From Saururus chinensis (taxonomy: Eukaryota > Streptophyta > Magnoliopsida > Piperales > Saururaceae), in assembly GCA_035235625.1 (NCBI GenBank), contig CP141150.1, forward strand, positions 14,698,330 to 14,762,329: a DNA stretch of 64,000 bases, read 5' to 3'. Position numbers and translations under genes: made by a program. Under the pieces are notes generated by a model. That model ran no database searches, had not been told where the DNA came from, and saw only the letters and a program-made list of their open reading frames with translations. Of the stretch, positions 9,985 through 23,900 are shown in pieces; position 1 is the first letter of the stretch; every line of letters starts with the position of its first letter.

Positions 9985-11605
9985 AGGTTAAATCATACGA
10001 CAAACATATAGGGTCTCACTTGAGTACATGTCATGGATCCGTAATATACACAACCAGAAGTAATTGGCACTCACGTGCCTAGGTTCAACTACACACATTA
10101 CTAAAAATTTGCTAATAAAGATTAGAAATCCTAAATCAGTTATAAGTGAGCCAATCGTCCTTTCCAAGCACAACAATACCAACTTGGCTACTCCTTTGGC
10201 GAATTTGCATCACGAGGATACTGAGTATATGGATATTGTAAGAACATATGAGTTATATGTCAAGGTTATTGGCTGACTTCTTTGTCAAAATTATGTCTAG
10301 AAACCTTGTGTATATATTGAGTCTTAGAATCTAATGAGAGGTTATTGTAGTTGAGTCAGTTTTAGAATTGATAGACTTGAAAAATACGAGTAGATGTGTT
10401 CTTATAGATCAAAACAGAAGACTAAATAATGTTAAAGGTTTTTTAAGCTTATTTAAATCACATTTGCATACCAAAATCACTTAAAGAAATTTCATAAGTA
10501 ATTTAAAGGGTTTCCAAAGGTTTAAGGCAAAAAGGGCCAACTGTCAAATTTAAGTCAAAATGATATATCACTGGATATAAAGGAGAAGAGAACCATCGAT
10601 TGCTGATGAACAATTGCATGGAATCAATAAATCGATCAATTTCCATTACAAACAAACAATTAGGCGATCTAAACGAGGTTGGTGGTTTGCTTGTGTCAAA
10701 GTAATGTCTTGCTTACTAATACATTGATTTGGTTCATTTGGAACTACCGTGGTTTTTTACCCATGTTAGGATTTTCTATGTTAAATTGTTGTGTTCATGT
10801 GCGGATTTGAATGATTGATACAACGTGAGTGAGGTTTGATATAATACATGTTTGATTCGGATACACATAAAAAATTATGCTCAAAGAGACCATATCTCGT
10901 AGTCTTTATCTTCAATAGATAATTGGACTAGAGGCAATATGGTGATCCGCTAAGTTAAGTAGATGAATATTAAACTCACAAATCTACCCATTGTGATAGC
11001 TAAACAAGTACTATGTAATAACATAACATTCATAATATATAACATTATCACATGGTAACATAGTATTATAATCAAGAAAACTTCAATGATATATATCAAC
11101 ATGAATAGCTACAAGACAATTGAGCATAATTCTAATCAAATGCTTCAATCACCGATTCAATCCGAAACATGACTACACTCGTGAGTTGCTTACACCTTAA
11201 GTATAAGTCATAAAAGTTTGCTATGACATTGCAGCTACGTCTACGAGTCCTTATTGCTCACTAAGTCCATTAACTACTCAGCATCCGACCTCAATTCGTT
11301 GGAAGCTTGCCCGCTCCATCCACGCCATGAAGCTAAGACCTACAAGGGCTCATAAACATGAGTGGTTGAATATCTCAACTACTATGATCGTCAAAACCTT
11401 CTATATTGTATTGTACGATACCAGACATATTTTACTACTCTAGTCCGTTCAAACCTAACTATTAGGCCAAGGGAGCGACTCTACATAACTCCCTTCCTTG
11501 GGGAGCCACATGACCATGATCTTGTTTCATATCAAACCCTTATGTTCTATGTGGCTAAATGACTTACTTGAGGAGTCGACATGAGACTAGGAATCTCATA
11601 CCATA
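9985..11605 (+). repeat. Dispersed repeat, copy 1 (inverted partner at 38045-38880)
   Basis: Long stretches match the reverse complement of 38045-38880. Examples are ATATACACAACCA, TCCATCCACGCCATGAA and GACCATGATCTT with their surroundings. Copy 1 has about 750 bp more (roughly 10240-10990) than copy 2, so an insertion occurred in copy 1 or a loss in copy 2. Part of that extra piece (10280-10600) resembles 37070-37330. No coding domain was recognised; it is probably LTR or leader sequence of a retroelement. Confidence 0.55.
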
Positions 11606-12780
11606 TGTGTAACACCCATAGTTTTCAAAAGGAATTTTTGAACATTTTAAATTATAATATCGTAGAGTAAATTACTTAAGGAAATAGTAATGATGATAAG
11701 TATTAAGGTAAAGAAATTATGATTTATTTTGAAGGTTAAAATCGCATATGTGAACCACCGACATGTCAATGAACTCACTAGTGAAACAGTGTTCTCGCTG
11801 TCATCGATGTTTGACGTGTCAATGAATCTACCGATGAAACAATAAATCCTCTATCGGTGATATTTGACATATTGATGAACCTGTTAATGAAGCCGTAATC
11901 TTCCTATCAGTAGGGATCTACCCGTCAGAGATGCTGGAACCAACTTACCAATGGTTGCAAAACTACAATTAAAGATATTTCAAGTGGTTTCTAGAGTTGG
12001 TTACTCACCAAAATTCGGTTTTCATTTTCTATTTCATTCATTTTTTTTTTCATTTTTCTTGATAATAAGAGGATGGGAGCTTCACACTAGCCTAAGCCGA
12101 CCTAAGTAGGTAATCCTTCCCGATCATCTTTACAAGGACAATTTCATATGGACAAAAGATATTGAAGTCAATAAACTTGCAAACTTTGAATTCTAAATAT
12201 GAATCTTCATAGCGGTGTTTCTATTATTTTGTTCAGGGCTTCCCTGAAGCCTATTGGGTTTAAAACTAATCTTAGGGGTACACCTTGATGTTATAAACCC
12301 GAGGTAATTTTCTTGCCATTTAACGGGTCATAAACCCCTTGAACCGAACCCAATTTAATTAATAGTTTTACGTTAACCTTAGGGGTAAAATAGTCAATTA
12401 TATATTTATTGGGATTTTTCTCTAGTTGTTCATTGGTCTATAATTAGGTTACACAAACCCCCATCCCTGAGATTTTTCTTAATTTTTAAACTCACTCATA
12501 AGCCCCTGAACTGGAGCCCCTAAATCGAGCGATTGAAAATTTTCTATCATTCAACTCATAAGGTTAAATTGGTCAGTTTAAAGCCTTGGGGATTTTTCTC
12601 CAATCTGAAATTTTATCAAGGCACTCGGCATACTCTCATGGTCATTTGTAATTTTTTTCAATTTTTTTCCACATCAACCTACTAAACTAGACCCAGTTCA
12701 GTGAGGTTTTTTTTATTTTTTAACTAGACCGGACCAAATCCCCAACCCGGTTGACGATGATCAGTATTACGAGTCATCTA
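11606..12780. mobile_element. LTR-derived sequence left of the nested solo LTRs
   Basis: It starts TGTGTAACACCC, a form common at plant Ty3/gypsy LTR ends. It contains repeated variants of GACATGTCAATGAAC (11760-11900) that also occur, inverted, near 37690-37860. It may be one side of an older LTR continuing at 19231-20386 beyond the solo-LTR insertion, but matching outer flanks were not found. Fossil; boundaries uncertain. Confidence 0.4.
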
Positions 12781-15700
12781 TGTAAGATCTCTAAACTTAA
12801 ACCTGCTTATTTTATTCTAATTGCTATTGTGTAGTTTAATGTTAATTCTGATTGGTTTTGACTATTTTTGAAATTAAAGGAGTTAACAAAGGTTTTAACC
12901 AAAATTTTTTTTCACATGTATGGTTTTTAAGTTAATTTAAGTTATTGGGAATTTTTTGAAATTTTTAATATTTTTCCCAAAAAGTTAGGAGGCGGGACCC
13001 ATTGTGAGCCCCACATACAAAATTTAAATTCTTAGCCCTAAATGACCCTTACATCAACCTAAGACAAAAAAAAAATTTCAAAATTTTTAGACATTAATTT
13101 GGGTTTAAATAAGCAAGTTTATCCATTTTTAATAGTAAATCTTATTTGTACCCCACTAATTAATTAGGTTTACCCCACCCTCTACTATAAAAGGAAAAGC
13201 TCAGCCACTTTCTCAATTGAGAAAGGGCTAAGACCTAGAGCTTAGGAGCCTAATCCCTATTTTCAAATCATTTCCTTTGCTTTGGAATAATCTCAATTTT
13301 CACTCAAAAACTACTAATTTGGGTTTCTATTTCAAAACCTAATAATGAGAATTTCGTTTCTAAGCTTCTTGAACCTTAGATCTACATGTTCTTAAAGGAT
13401 TTAGATGTTTTAAATTGGATTTATGAAGGTATTAATAAAAACCATATGTTTGGTAGGTTTTGAAGGTGTTTGAAGAGTCTTTTCGAGTCAAGAAGTTGCT
13501 GGAAGGTAAGTGTTTTGGTCCTAAATATAGTTGTGATTTTAGATTCGAGTTTTGGATAGAGTTTGAAATGGGTTCCATGGTTGTGAGCTTTAATGGTGAT
13601 TTGAGAAAGGTTTAATCTTTGATAAAATTTCTTAGGGTTTTTGTTTAGTAATGCCTAGATTTGATGTTTATTAAGCATAGATTTGATTATGATGATGTTT
13701 GGGAGTAGAATTTGGTAGTTTAAGTTGTTCATGAGAAGTTTCGGTTTGGATTTCGAAGTGGGGAAGATGAACTAGGAATTGATGTTATGGTGATTGAACA
13801 ATCATGCAGGCCAATCAAACGGCCAACCATTCGAACAGCCCTGCAGGGCGTTCGAACGCCCACATGGCAGAATGGTGGACTTTGCCAATTTGTCCATTTT
13901 TTTAATTTTTACTATTAAATATTATTTCTTATGTTAATATTGAGTAATTTGAGCTAGAATGAGCTACTAGAAGGGTGTGATATTGATATTGGAAATTATG
14001 AAGAATATTGAAGTATTGTGTGAAATTGCATGTTGTTGGCTATACTTGTTTGGATTGCTTATCTTGAATCTATAATTGAATGATTCTTTATATTTTAAGC
14101 ATGATTCCAGCAAGATTATAGCATGAGAATGAAATGGTATGTCTTCATATAATGTGATTAAATTATGGGTGAATGATGGTGCGACGTCTAGATTCAAGTG
14201 TGGTGTGAATATGCTTACATAGGTTTTGCATAGGGTTACACTTGACTTGGTTGATGGTTTTCAATGGCTTTTCACTCATGATTTCAGTAAGGAAACATGA
14301 TTAGATGTTAATGAGCATGTGTGTGGTATAATGATGAGTTATTTATAAGGCATGTCCATACGCTTAGAATTAAATATTTCTACCATGCACACATACATGT
14401 GGGGGATGATTATGATAATGCTTGGTATTATGATTATGAATAATACATGAGGGGCTGATGGGAGCATGTGTCATGAATTATGTTTCATGTATTCTTTGCC
14501 CATGTATGTACCATGTTGCATGCATCATGAAATGGATTACCGATTGAGACTTTATCGAGATTAGTCGTGATTAATAAGTTAGATGCAATGATGTGAGGTT
14601 GCTTGCCGAATTAATCGATCGTTGGCTTATTGGAAATTGGTTGGTCCGAAAGGATATGTGTCACACCCCGACACCGCCCGACCCGAGCCGAACCTGGTCC
14701 AAGGGCTGGTCAAGCGCATAGGGCGACGGAATTTAAAGCGATTAATGGATAGCAGAAGACTTAGCCCCTCCTACGGGTGGTTTAACTAGCGAAGTTACGC
14801 ACTACTTTGAGCAAGAGTAATAAGGATAAATAGGATAAAAATAAATGACATAATCATCCTCATCACACACGAAACCCATATAAACATCTCTGAAGCCCAC
14901 ACATGGCTCAAAGTCTAAAAAGGTCAGAAGCATCTAATAACAGCAAGATGCTAGTAACAGACATGATCCACCATATGGAGTTCTCAAGATCTAAAAAGAT
15001 GAAAATCAAAAGTAAAATGCCATCAGGACATGACGGAAACTAATCACATGAGTACTTATATCGCCCCTCGTATAATGTATCCTGCACGTATGCACATCAT
15101 GTCGTGCAACCCCAAAATAAAACACAAAATGGGGTGAGTACAAAACTCAATAATGGTTTGGATACGGCGACAATAATCAGAAAACCATCACAACATAGCA
15201 ATATAGCAATTCATATTCAAAATTGACATGATATACCATTTTCTGATCATTCCCTTGCTAAACCCCTATTTATCTATAAACATAAGAGCTATCATGCATA
15301 TAACACACATAACAAAGTCAAGGCATAAATGATCAAATTATCACCTAACAACCATCCTGCATAGGTAATAGTTCACATCTAATCAAATCAAGCATAATAA
15401 CAACATAAACTGCATGAGAAGTGTCTTTCACACACTTTCTGATCATGCAACCATATCACATAAACCTGCATAATAGTGTCTCATTCACACGATTTTGGAT
15501 TCATATCATATCAACCTGCATAATAGTGTCTCAATCACATGATTCAGATCATGCATTCATATCAAATAAACCTGCATAATAGTATCTCAATCACACAATT
15601 CTGATCATGCATTTTTATCACATCCCCATTCACACTGCACGACAAACATGTCAAACACATGATACACAATCATGTATAATAAGTCCTAATCACATGTGTC

Positions 15701-18700
15701 AAATTATCCCTACACAATCCTAGGCATAACCTTCATAATACACATGCATCATCACAAATGGTTAATGCCTCCATCAAGGAGTAAATACGAGCATTTCCAC
15801 ACAGGCGGGACACAGTCAAGGCCACAATTTCACACAAGAAATATAAAATGTCGAGGTAGTCAGCCCCTAAGTCTACTTGCCTAGGAAGATCCTAGTCAAG
15901 GATGTCTGATTCTCACACAGAGAACCTAGAGCAGGTGTGTTCACCTAGGGACATCTCTTGCAGTGCAGGAGAGCCCGAATTCCCACACAGGGAACCTTAA
16001 AACACATGGTAGCCGATGCACGAAGTGTACCACTCTGGATTCTTAGGGTCTAGATGACAATCTCAATAATCTCATCCGCAAGACAAGTACACAACTTGTC
16101 CTCACATAACTCAATTTGACTTGACTCAACCCTGGGAGTATACATGTTCCACATAGGAACTCAAATCGAAATCATGTCCTTTCGGACCAACCAAGTTCCG
16201 ATTAAGTCAACGATCGATTAATCTGGCACGCAATCTCACATCATTACATATAATCGATCAATTCCAGCTAAACATCAGTAAAATCTCATTTATGAAGTCT
16301 GTTCCATGATGCATGATATCATGATACATCCGTGAGCAAGATCTACGTGAATTCCAACACATGGAATGTGCTCCTATTAGTCCCTTCATGCATCATAATC
16401 GAATCAAAATTAATTACGATTTCATAGTAGATTCCCCATATGTATGTGTTCATGCATATCCTAAGCACATGACCAATGCTTTGACATAAACTCATAAATA
16501 TACACATGCTTTAACACTATTCCAGTAGCTTAATTCCAACATAAAACACTTCCCATAACTAGTAGAATCATCAAATAGAGTAAAATCACTGAAGTGAGCA
16601 TCAAAATAAAAAATGGCAGAATTGTCGTGTATCCGATCGATCGGCCTGACAGGCCGTTCAAATGGCCCGATCGATCACCAGCACGTAGTTCGAGCCTTCT
16701 TCTTCCTTTCGAAATTCAAAACTAAAACACCATTGAAGAACCTTAAAACCTTAATCCCAAGCCTCATACACCATCAAAATTCCATCAAACATTCCAGAAA
16801 GCTAATTAAACCCATTCCAAAGTAAAACCCTAATAAATCAAGGTAAGAAATTAACATTTTAGAAATCTACCATTCCAAAGTAAAACCATAAAAATCGAGA
16901 ATTTTACCACAATAAGGCTGAGATTTGAAAACCCATTACCTCTCCACTTGATTTGAGTCTCAATCACCTCCGAAACCTTCCAAAAGCATAATTTTTATAT
17001 TAATACATATTTAAACTCGATTTAACCTTAAATATCATAAAGTAAACCTTAGATCTAGAGCTTTGGAAGCATAAAAATGAATTTTTGAAGGTTGGGGATT
17101 GGAAAAGAGGAGTAAAATAATGATTAAATGGTTTGAAATCGGATTGAATCAATGGAGGAAGATAGATTAAGAGAGGATTAGGAAAAACCCTAATGATTAA
17201 GCATGGATTAGGGAAGAACATACTTCTAATCACTTTCTCTTTGGACCTAATTGGAGATTAGGCTCAAAACACCCTTACACAGCCTATTCCCAATTTGGAA
17301 ATGGCTTAGCCCCATTCCTTTTATATAAAGAAATGGGGTAAACCTAACTAACATTTGGGGTATAAATATAATTTTTAACTAAAAGTATGTATTTTGGCCA
17401 TTTAATCCCTAATTAAGACTGAAAAAATTCTAAAATTTTTTGTAATGACTTCCTTTGATGTCTAGAACATTTTTAACAAAAAACCCTAAATTCACCAATG
17501 GGGCCCACAAGGGGTCCTGCCAAACCCTAATTTTTAGAAATTTTGAAAAAAAAAATCTAAAAATTCCCAAAAATTCAGATTTGACCCAATTTCACTTAAA
17601 ACTCATAAATATGAAGTTAATTTTGATTAAAACATTTAGAAACCCTATTTATTTTCAAAAATCAGCGAATTTAATAAGAAAATGCTTAAACCACACCATA
17701 ACCGTTAAATAATAAATAAAATTAAATGTAGAACTGTTTAAGATGAGAGTCCTTACAACATGATTTTGATTTGAGTTCCTGTGGAAGATGGATACTCCCC
17801 GGGTTGAGTCGATCTGAGTTGATGTTGAGTTGAGTTGAATGGAGACGAGTTGTGTACTCGTCTTGCAGATTGAGATTTCTTGAGATTGTCATATAGACCT
17901 TGAGAATCCAGAGTGGTACGCCTTCATGCACTGGCTACCACGTGTTCTAGTTTTCCTATGTGGAAATTCAGACTCTTCCCGCCGTATGAGATGTCCAGGG
18001 CGAACACACTATTCTAGGTTCTCTATGTGAGATTCGGACTTCACTTCGTGGACTATCCAGGGTGAGCAGAGGGGCTAACTACCCCAAACACTCTAGATTT
18101 TCTTCGTGGAAATTCAAACTATGTCCATAACGGGCCAACACCCTAGGTTCCCTGTGTGGGATTTAGACCCTTCTTCGTGGATTGTCCAAAGTGGGTGATA
18201 TGATTGTATTTCTCTCCAAGATGGAGACATTCACCATCGGTTGATGATGCATGTGTATGAGATAATATTATGCCCGTGTTCACAGGTTGTGTAGGGATAA
18301 TTGAGATTATGTAATACATGTGAATATGATTTATTATGCATGATTTAGTATCGTGTGATTGAAACATTTATCATGCAAGGGTGAATGATCTATGGATGAA
18401 TGATATGAATATGCATTATGTGATTACGTGTTGGAGACATGTGTTATGCAAGTTGAATGTTATGAAGGAGAATTGTTTAGTATGAATGATCTGAATGTGT
18501 GTTAGAAACACTGCTCATGCATGTTATATATGATGCTTATGCATGATGTGATTGAGTGAGAATCACTTATTATGCAAGATGGATATGCCATAATATGATT
18601 ATTCATGACATGATTAGTATATATGAGATACTTGTATGTAGGATGATTACTTATGGTTAAATAGGGGTATGGTAAGGGAATTCATCAGGTGAAATGTGGA

Positions 18701-19230
18701 TCTGAATTACCATGTTGATGTGCCATGGTTATTTTTCTGATTATCATTACCGTATTTCAAACCTTATTAAGTTTTACTCACCTCTCTTTCTTTGTTTTGT
18801 TTTGGGGTTGCATAGTGCGACATGCAGTTGATCAGGATTCCCTGTATGAGGGACGAGCGGGATATGTGTGGGAGTAGGCGTGGATGCCTTAGTACCTTAT
18901 GTTGTCTTTTTATTTTATGCTATCATGCTTATAGAACACCTTGTATGGATGCTTTTAGACTTGTCTAAGATTTTCTAATTACGAGTCATGTGTTGCCTCA
19001 GGATGTTATGTATGTGGGTTGAGAGTGAGGATTCATTTCAGAGATATTATCCTCTTTTATTTTTACTTTATTTCTTTTGCACAAAGGACTAAAGGAGTGT
19101 GACTCCGTGTTTGTGTTAATCACCCATTAGAAGGGTTAAAGACTTCTGCAAAGCAACTTAGTTGTCCCCTTGTGCTTCACCGGCCCCTGGACAGGGTTCG
19201 GCTCGGGTCGGGCAAGCCCGGGGCGTGACA
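12781..19230 (+). mobile_element. Solo LTR of a long-LTR Ty3/gypsy-like family, containing a nested solo LTR
   Basis: The element begins TGTAAGATCTC and ends GGGGCGTGACA. It is flanked by perfect 5-bp target duplications ATCTA (12776-12780 and 19231-19235). Its own sequence is 12781-14658 plus 17763-19230, about 3.3 kb, with a TATA box (TATAAAAGG, 13186) at the expected place inside. There is no internal retroviral region, so this is a solo LTR left by LTR-LTR recombination. Family assignment (Ty3/gypsy, long-LTR chromovirus-like) rests on length and end sequence only. Confidence 0.85.
14659..17757 (-). mobile_element. Second solo LTR of the same family, opposite orientation, nested
   Basis: On the minus strand it runs from TGTAAGGACTCTCATC to CGGGGTGTGACA and has a TATA box (TATATAA, near 17322). 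It is flanked by ATATG (14654-14658) and ACATG (17758-17762), a 5-bp duplication with one change. Removing it joins the outer LTR smoothly: the outer sequence across the site matches the inner LTR's own sequence near 16150-16200. At 3,099 bp it is a solo LTR younger than the outer one. Confidence 0.85.
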
Positions 19231-20386
19231 ATCTACCTCACGGCCGGCCACATCACCTCTGGTGGCACCGCTGCTGACCGTAATGGCTGGACGAGGGTTG
19301 GGGAAAATTGAATCGCCGCCTGGCGGTGATTTTGATGATCCTGGCCTTGCCGCCGACCGGTGGCCGTTCGGGGATTAAAAACACAATTCTTTTCCCTACA
19401 ACTAACCACGGTGCCTACCGGCCACCCGTCATGGCCTAGTGAGGGACCGGCTCAACCAGACCGTCGTTGCACGGTGAGTCCGGGAGCCCAGGTCCCGTCG
19501 ACGGCCAGAGAAACAGCTCCCCCGTGTCTCTTCTATTATTTTTTTTCTTTGTGTCGGCCTGACGACCTGCTTGGTGGCGGCCATGTGCCAGAGCCTGGCG
19601 CTCTGCTCCTCCAGACATAGGTAGTGGTGGTAGAGGGAGTCTTGTGTTAAAGGACCGGCCGGGCGGTAGCCTCCCGATAGCCGTTCGACTATTTTTTTGA
19701 AAAAAATTACAGTATAACAAGACTGTTTAACCAAATTACATAAATAGTGATGCAGAAATCACTGCTCATGTAAATTACAAAAATAGAGATTGCAAAAATC
19801 AATATTAATGTAATTTACAATCAAATTTACCCAACAAAATCTCCACTAATCTTGGATCGAAGACTAAGACAATGATCCCTTAATTGTCGATTTGCCGTCG
19901 ATCCACCACCATTGGAGTCTTCGTCGTCCACCCCCTTCTCCCTCCTTTAAGGGTTAAAGAGCTCCCCTAATTATGCCCTAAGAATCCCTTTTATAAGTAT
20001 GGGGATTAGGGTTCCTAATCTCCTTAAAAGTTGGGCCAAACTTCCTCACTTAGGCAACCTAATTAGGCTTCAAAAAATTTATTTCGTCACTTTAATTAAC
20101 CGGGCCCATAAAACGACTTAAACCACCCAAATACACGTTTAAATTAGGTAAATAGACCCTGTACGATATGTTCAACTTCGAATAGTCGTATCTCCCTCAT
20201 CTAAACTTTGATTTGTGTGTTCTTGGTGGCATTTCAAAGCCCTTTCTATCTACTTTCTTACCACATTAGTCTCAGCAAGAAATTATATCTATTAAGGAAT
20301 TTATTCTACCATGAAGTTCAAAGGGTCAAACAACCTATTTTCCATGTGTTTAATTTTCGAAACCTTGGAAATTTTGGGATATTACA
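19231..20386 (-). mobile_element. Minus-strand LTR-like sequence
   Basis: On the minus strand it starts TGTAATATCCCAAAATTTCC near 20386. It passes a TATA-like box (TTATAAAAGG, near 19990) and continues GC-rich towards 19231. This start and the promoter layout are typical of plant Ty3/gypsy LTRs. Fossil; the left end is obscured by the solo-LTR insertion. Confidence 0.5.
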
Positions 20387-20929
20387 TAAGAACTACATGG
20401 ACTGTGGACTTTATCTTATTATTTGTGGTGTGATGATGGGAACCACTGGCCGAATCCCAAAAGCCCATTAATAAAATTGACAGAAAGGCCCTTGTTAATT
20501 TTGTCTATTCTTTTTTTATGGTTTGATAATTATTTACACTTATCTTGTTATATTAGATGATGATATGCACAAACTAAGTTCCCACACCCATTGGGATGAC
20601 TTAGAAGTGGCCAAAGCATTCTAAGTTATTGTCAACATGTGAATCATATAAAAATGCTACTATGGGGTACATAGATTCACATAAATAATCATGTGATGTC
20701 ATCAAATTTTAATTATGTGACAATGAGTATCATTCGGCCCCATAGGGAGGTGGTAGTTATAGTCATTTGATTAGGATAGGGTGGAAGGTTATATATTGTC
20801 ACATGGTTGAATCCCTAGGCCTAAAGGTATGAGATTTTCCTGTTATATATCACGTATAACCCACTAGCCTTATTATAAAACAAAATGACCATTTGTTTAT
20901 ATACAGTTTTAGTAATTTTGGTACAGAAT
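20387..20929 (+). other. AT-rich DNA left of the copia element
   Basis: No ORF or clear LTR was found. It is not similar to the 3' LTR at 25500, so the 5' LTR of the copia element is not visible here. It may be leader sequence. Confidence 0.4.
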
Positions 20930-23900
20930 GCAACCTTTGCCTAAAGGGAGGTTCAAAATTTTACTAGTTAATTTTAGCATTGGCTATTTCATATTAAAGT
21001 TTGTTTCTTGCCCTATTAATTGTATGTATGTATTTCTTCTTTTATTGCAGTTTATCCATCTTTTATTTCTAACCCTAATCAACACCTTTAATTATTGTCA
21101 GGGTGTAATTTTTGAATTTGAAGGAAAATATACTTTAGTATTAGGGTGCATGGACTTGGATCTAGTATTTCGTATAGATGTACCCACTACCCTTACGGAT
21201 AAAAGTACGCCAAGTGAAGTAACATTATTTGAAAAGTGGGAGCGATCTAATCGCTTAAGTATGATGCTCATGATGTCTCACATAAATAAAAGCATTAAGG
21301 GATACATCCTAGAATGCGCTACAATGTCAGAACTTTTGGAAGCTATTGAAACTCAATTGAGGACTTTTGATAAAGCCTTGCCAAGTACCTTAATGTCCCA
21401 ATTGTCATCCATGAGGCTAACAGATAACAAAGGGGTGCGAAAGCATATCATGCAGATATGTGATATTGCTAATCAGTTGAAATGTATGAAAATCAAGATT
21501 GACAACACCTTTTTGGTCCACTTTATCCTAAACTTCTTACATTCACAATATGGGACATTTAAGATTTCTTACAACACATATAATACTCAATGGTCAATCA
21601 TGAACCCTTTTGAGTATGTGTGTCTAGGAAGAAGGGAGACTTAAGCAAGAGAAGTTAAAAATTTCCCATCTAGTTTCTCATAAAGGACAAAAAAAGGGAA
21701 TCATGGTGCTTCAAAGAAGAAAGCTATTAAAGGTGTGCAAATGAAATCTACTGGCATCACTAAGAAAACCAAATGCTTTTTTCGTAAGAAGAAAGGTCAC
21801 ATAAAGAAATATTGCCCTAAATATCAAAAGTGGCTTGCCAAGAAAGGAGGTAAATTTATGAATTTTGTGTGTTATGAGTCTAATTATGTTGATTGTCATA
21901 GTAATAACACATGGTGGATCAATTCTGGTTCTACAATTTATGTTTCTACTATCATGCAGGGGTTTCTCAATCTAAGGAAACTGTTCGATGAGGAGCACAA
22001 CATCTATTCAAACAATAAGATGTGATCAAAGGTTGAAGGTGTGGGAACATATCGACTTTTTCTTCATACATAATATACCTTAGATTTAGAGAGAACTTTT
22101 TATATTCTAAGTTTTTCAAAGAATTTGGTTTCCGTGTCAAGACTAGTGCCTTATGGCTTTAATTTTTAGTTTATGAATTCATCATTTCTGATTATTAAAG
22201 ATTCGATTACTATTGGTTTTGGTTCCTTGATAGATGTGTTATATTGTATCTCCATGCATGTTTCCTTTTAACAATCTATGATGTATATGCAAGGTAGTGT
22301 TATTAAAAAGAATTCCTCTATGTTATGACACAGGTGGTTAGGGCATATCTCTATTTACCACTTAAAGATATTAGTAAGAGAATGAGTCTTAAAAACTCTA
22401 GATTTTATTAATTTTGAGATATGTATAGATTACATAAAGGGAAAGCCGACTAATAAATCTTCTAAGAGTGCTAAGAGGCATGATGAGAAATTAGAAATCA
22501 CACACAATGATATTTGTAGACCATTTAGTACACCATGTCTAAATGGTGAAAGGTTTTTTATTTATAGATAATCATTCCCGATACATGTATCTTTATCTCT
22601 TAAAAAAAATGCTGCAACATTTGATACTTTCAAGACTTATAAGGCAGAGGTAGAGAAACAATTTGGCACGAGTATCAAAATTGTTCGATCAACTAGGGAA
22701 GGGGAACATTATGGTACGTACATAGAAAGTGGACAAAAACCTGATCCATTTGCATAGTTTCAGAAGGAACATGGTATTATTCCACAATATATAGTACCGA
22801 GTACACTATAATAAAATGATGTAGCTGAAAGAAGAAACTACACTTTAATGAATATGGTGAGGAGCATGATTTGTAATTCCTATTTTCCTCTCAATATGTG
22901 GAATGAAGTCTTAAAGATAGGTCTATGTACATTTTAAATTGAGTTCCATATAAAGTCGTTCCTAAAACACCATTTGAGCTATGGAATGGATGAAAACCAA
23001 GTTTAGATCATGCACACATTTGGTGTTCTCCTATTGAGGTTTGGGTCTACAATCCACTTAAAAAGAAGTTTGACCCTAGGACTATCAATGGTTTTTTCAT
23101 TGGCTATGTAGATAGGTCTAAGGGTTATAGGTTCTCCTATTGGAATGCACAATTTCTTGAAAATGATAACCTGAGTGGGAGTATTTTCCAAAAGCACATT
23201 GCGTTTGAGGAAGTATGGCTTCCAATTTTTATACCCACATCCGGTGGAAGATCACATGTTATATTATGTATGGTGATTCTAGATAATCCTATCATTCTGC
23301 CACCATCCCCTCATGAACAAGTTGTTAAAGTGCTTATTGTATAGGTACCTCCACCTGTGGATGAAATAGGACTTCGACGGTCCTTAAGAATAAAGAAACT
23401 TGGACTCCCTTCTGACAATGTTGTATACCTCTAGGAATCCAACAAAAATAATAAACTAATTCAAGATCCTATTACTTTTTTATAGGCCATAAATGTATAT
23501 AACTCCAGCAAGTGGTATAATGACATGTAGGATGAGATAAAATCTATGGCTAATAATCAAGTCTAGGATCTCATAGAGTTACCACAAGCCGCCAAGACTC
23601 TTGGCTGCAAATGAGTCTATAAAACTAAATTAGATCCATTTGGTAACATTAGCATATATAAGGCAAGACTTATTGCTCAATGTTTTCTTCATAACGTTGG
23701 TGTCAACCACAATGAAACTTTCTCTCTAGTTTCTACGAATGATTCATTAAGAGTTTTTTGGCCCTTATAGCTCATTTTGACCAAGAGTTACATCAAATGG
23801 ATGTGAAGATGCTATTTTTTAATGGGGATCTTGAGGAGGAGGTGCACATGAATCAACTTGAATGATTTATTTCAGGTAACAAAAGTCATCTGGTTTGTAA

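Noticed and set aside
9988-10276. Short similar proteins at 10064-10276 and 38629-38820 as a conserved gene family
   Set aside because: The similarity comes from a DNA repeat with both copies broken, and neither frame has a known domain.
14659-17757. Large inverted repeat in 12.8-19.2 kb as a single palindromic transposon
   Set aside because: Target duplications at both levels and internal TATA boxes fit two nested solo LTRs better.
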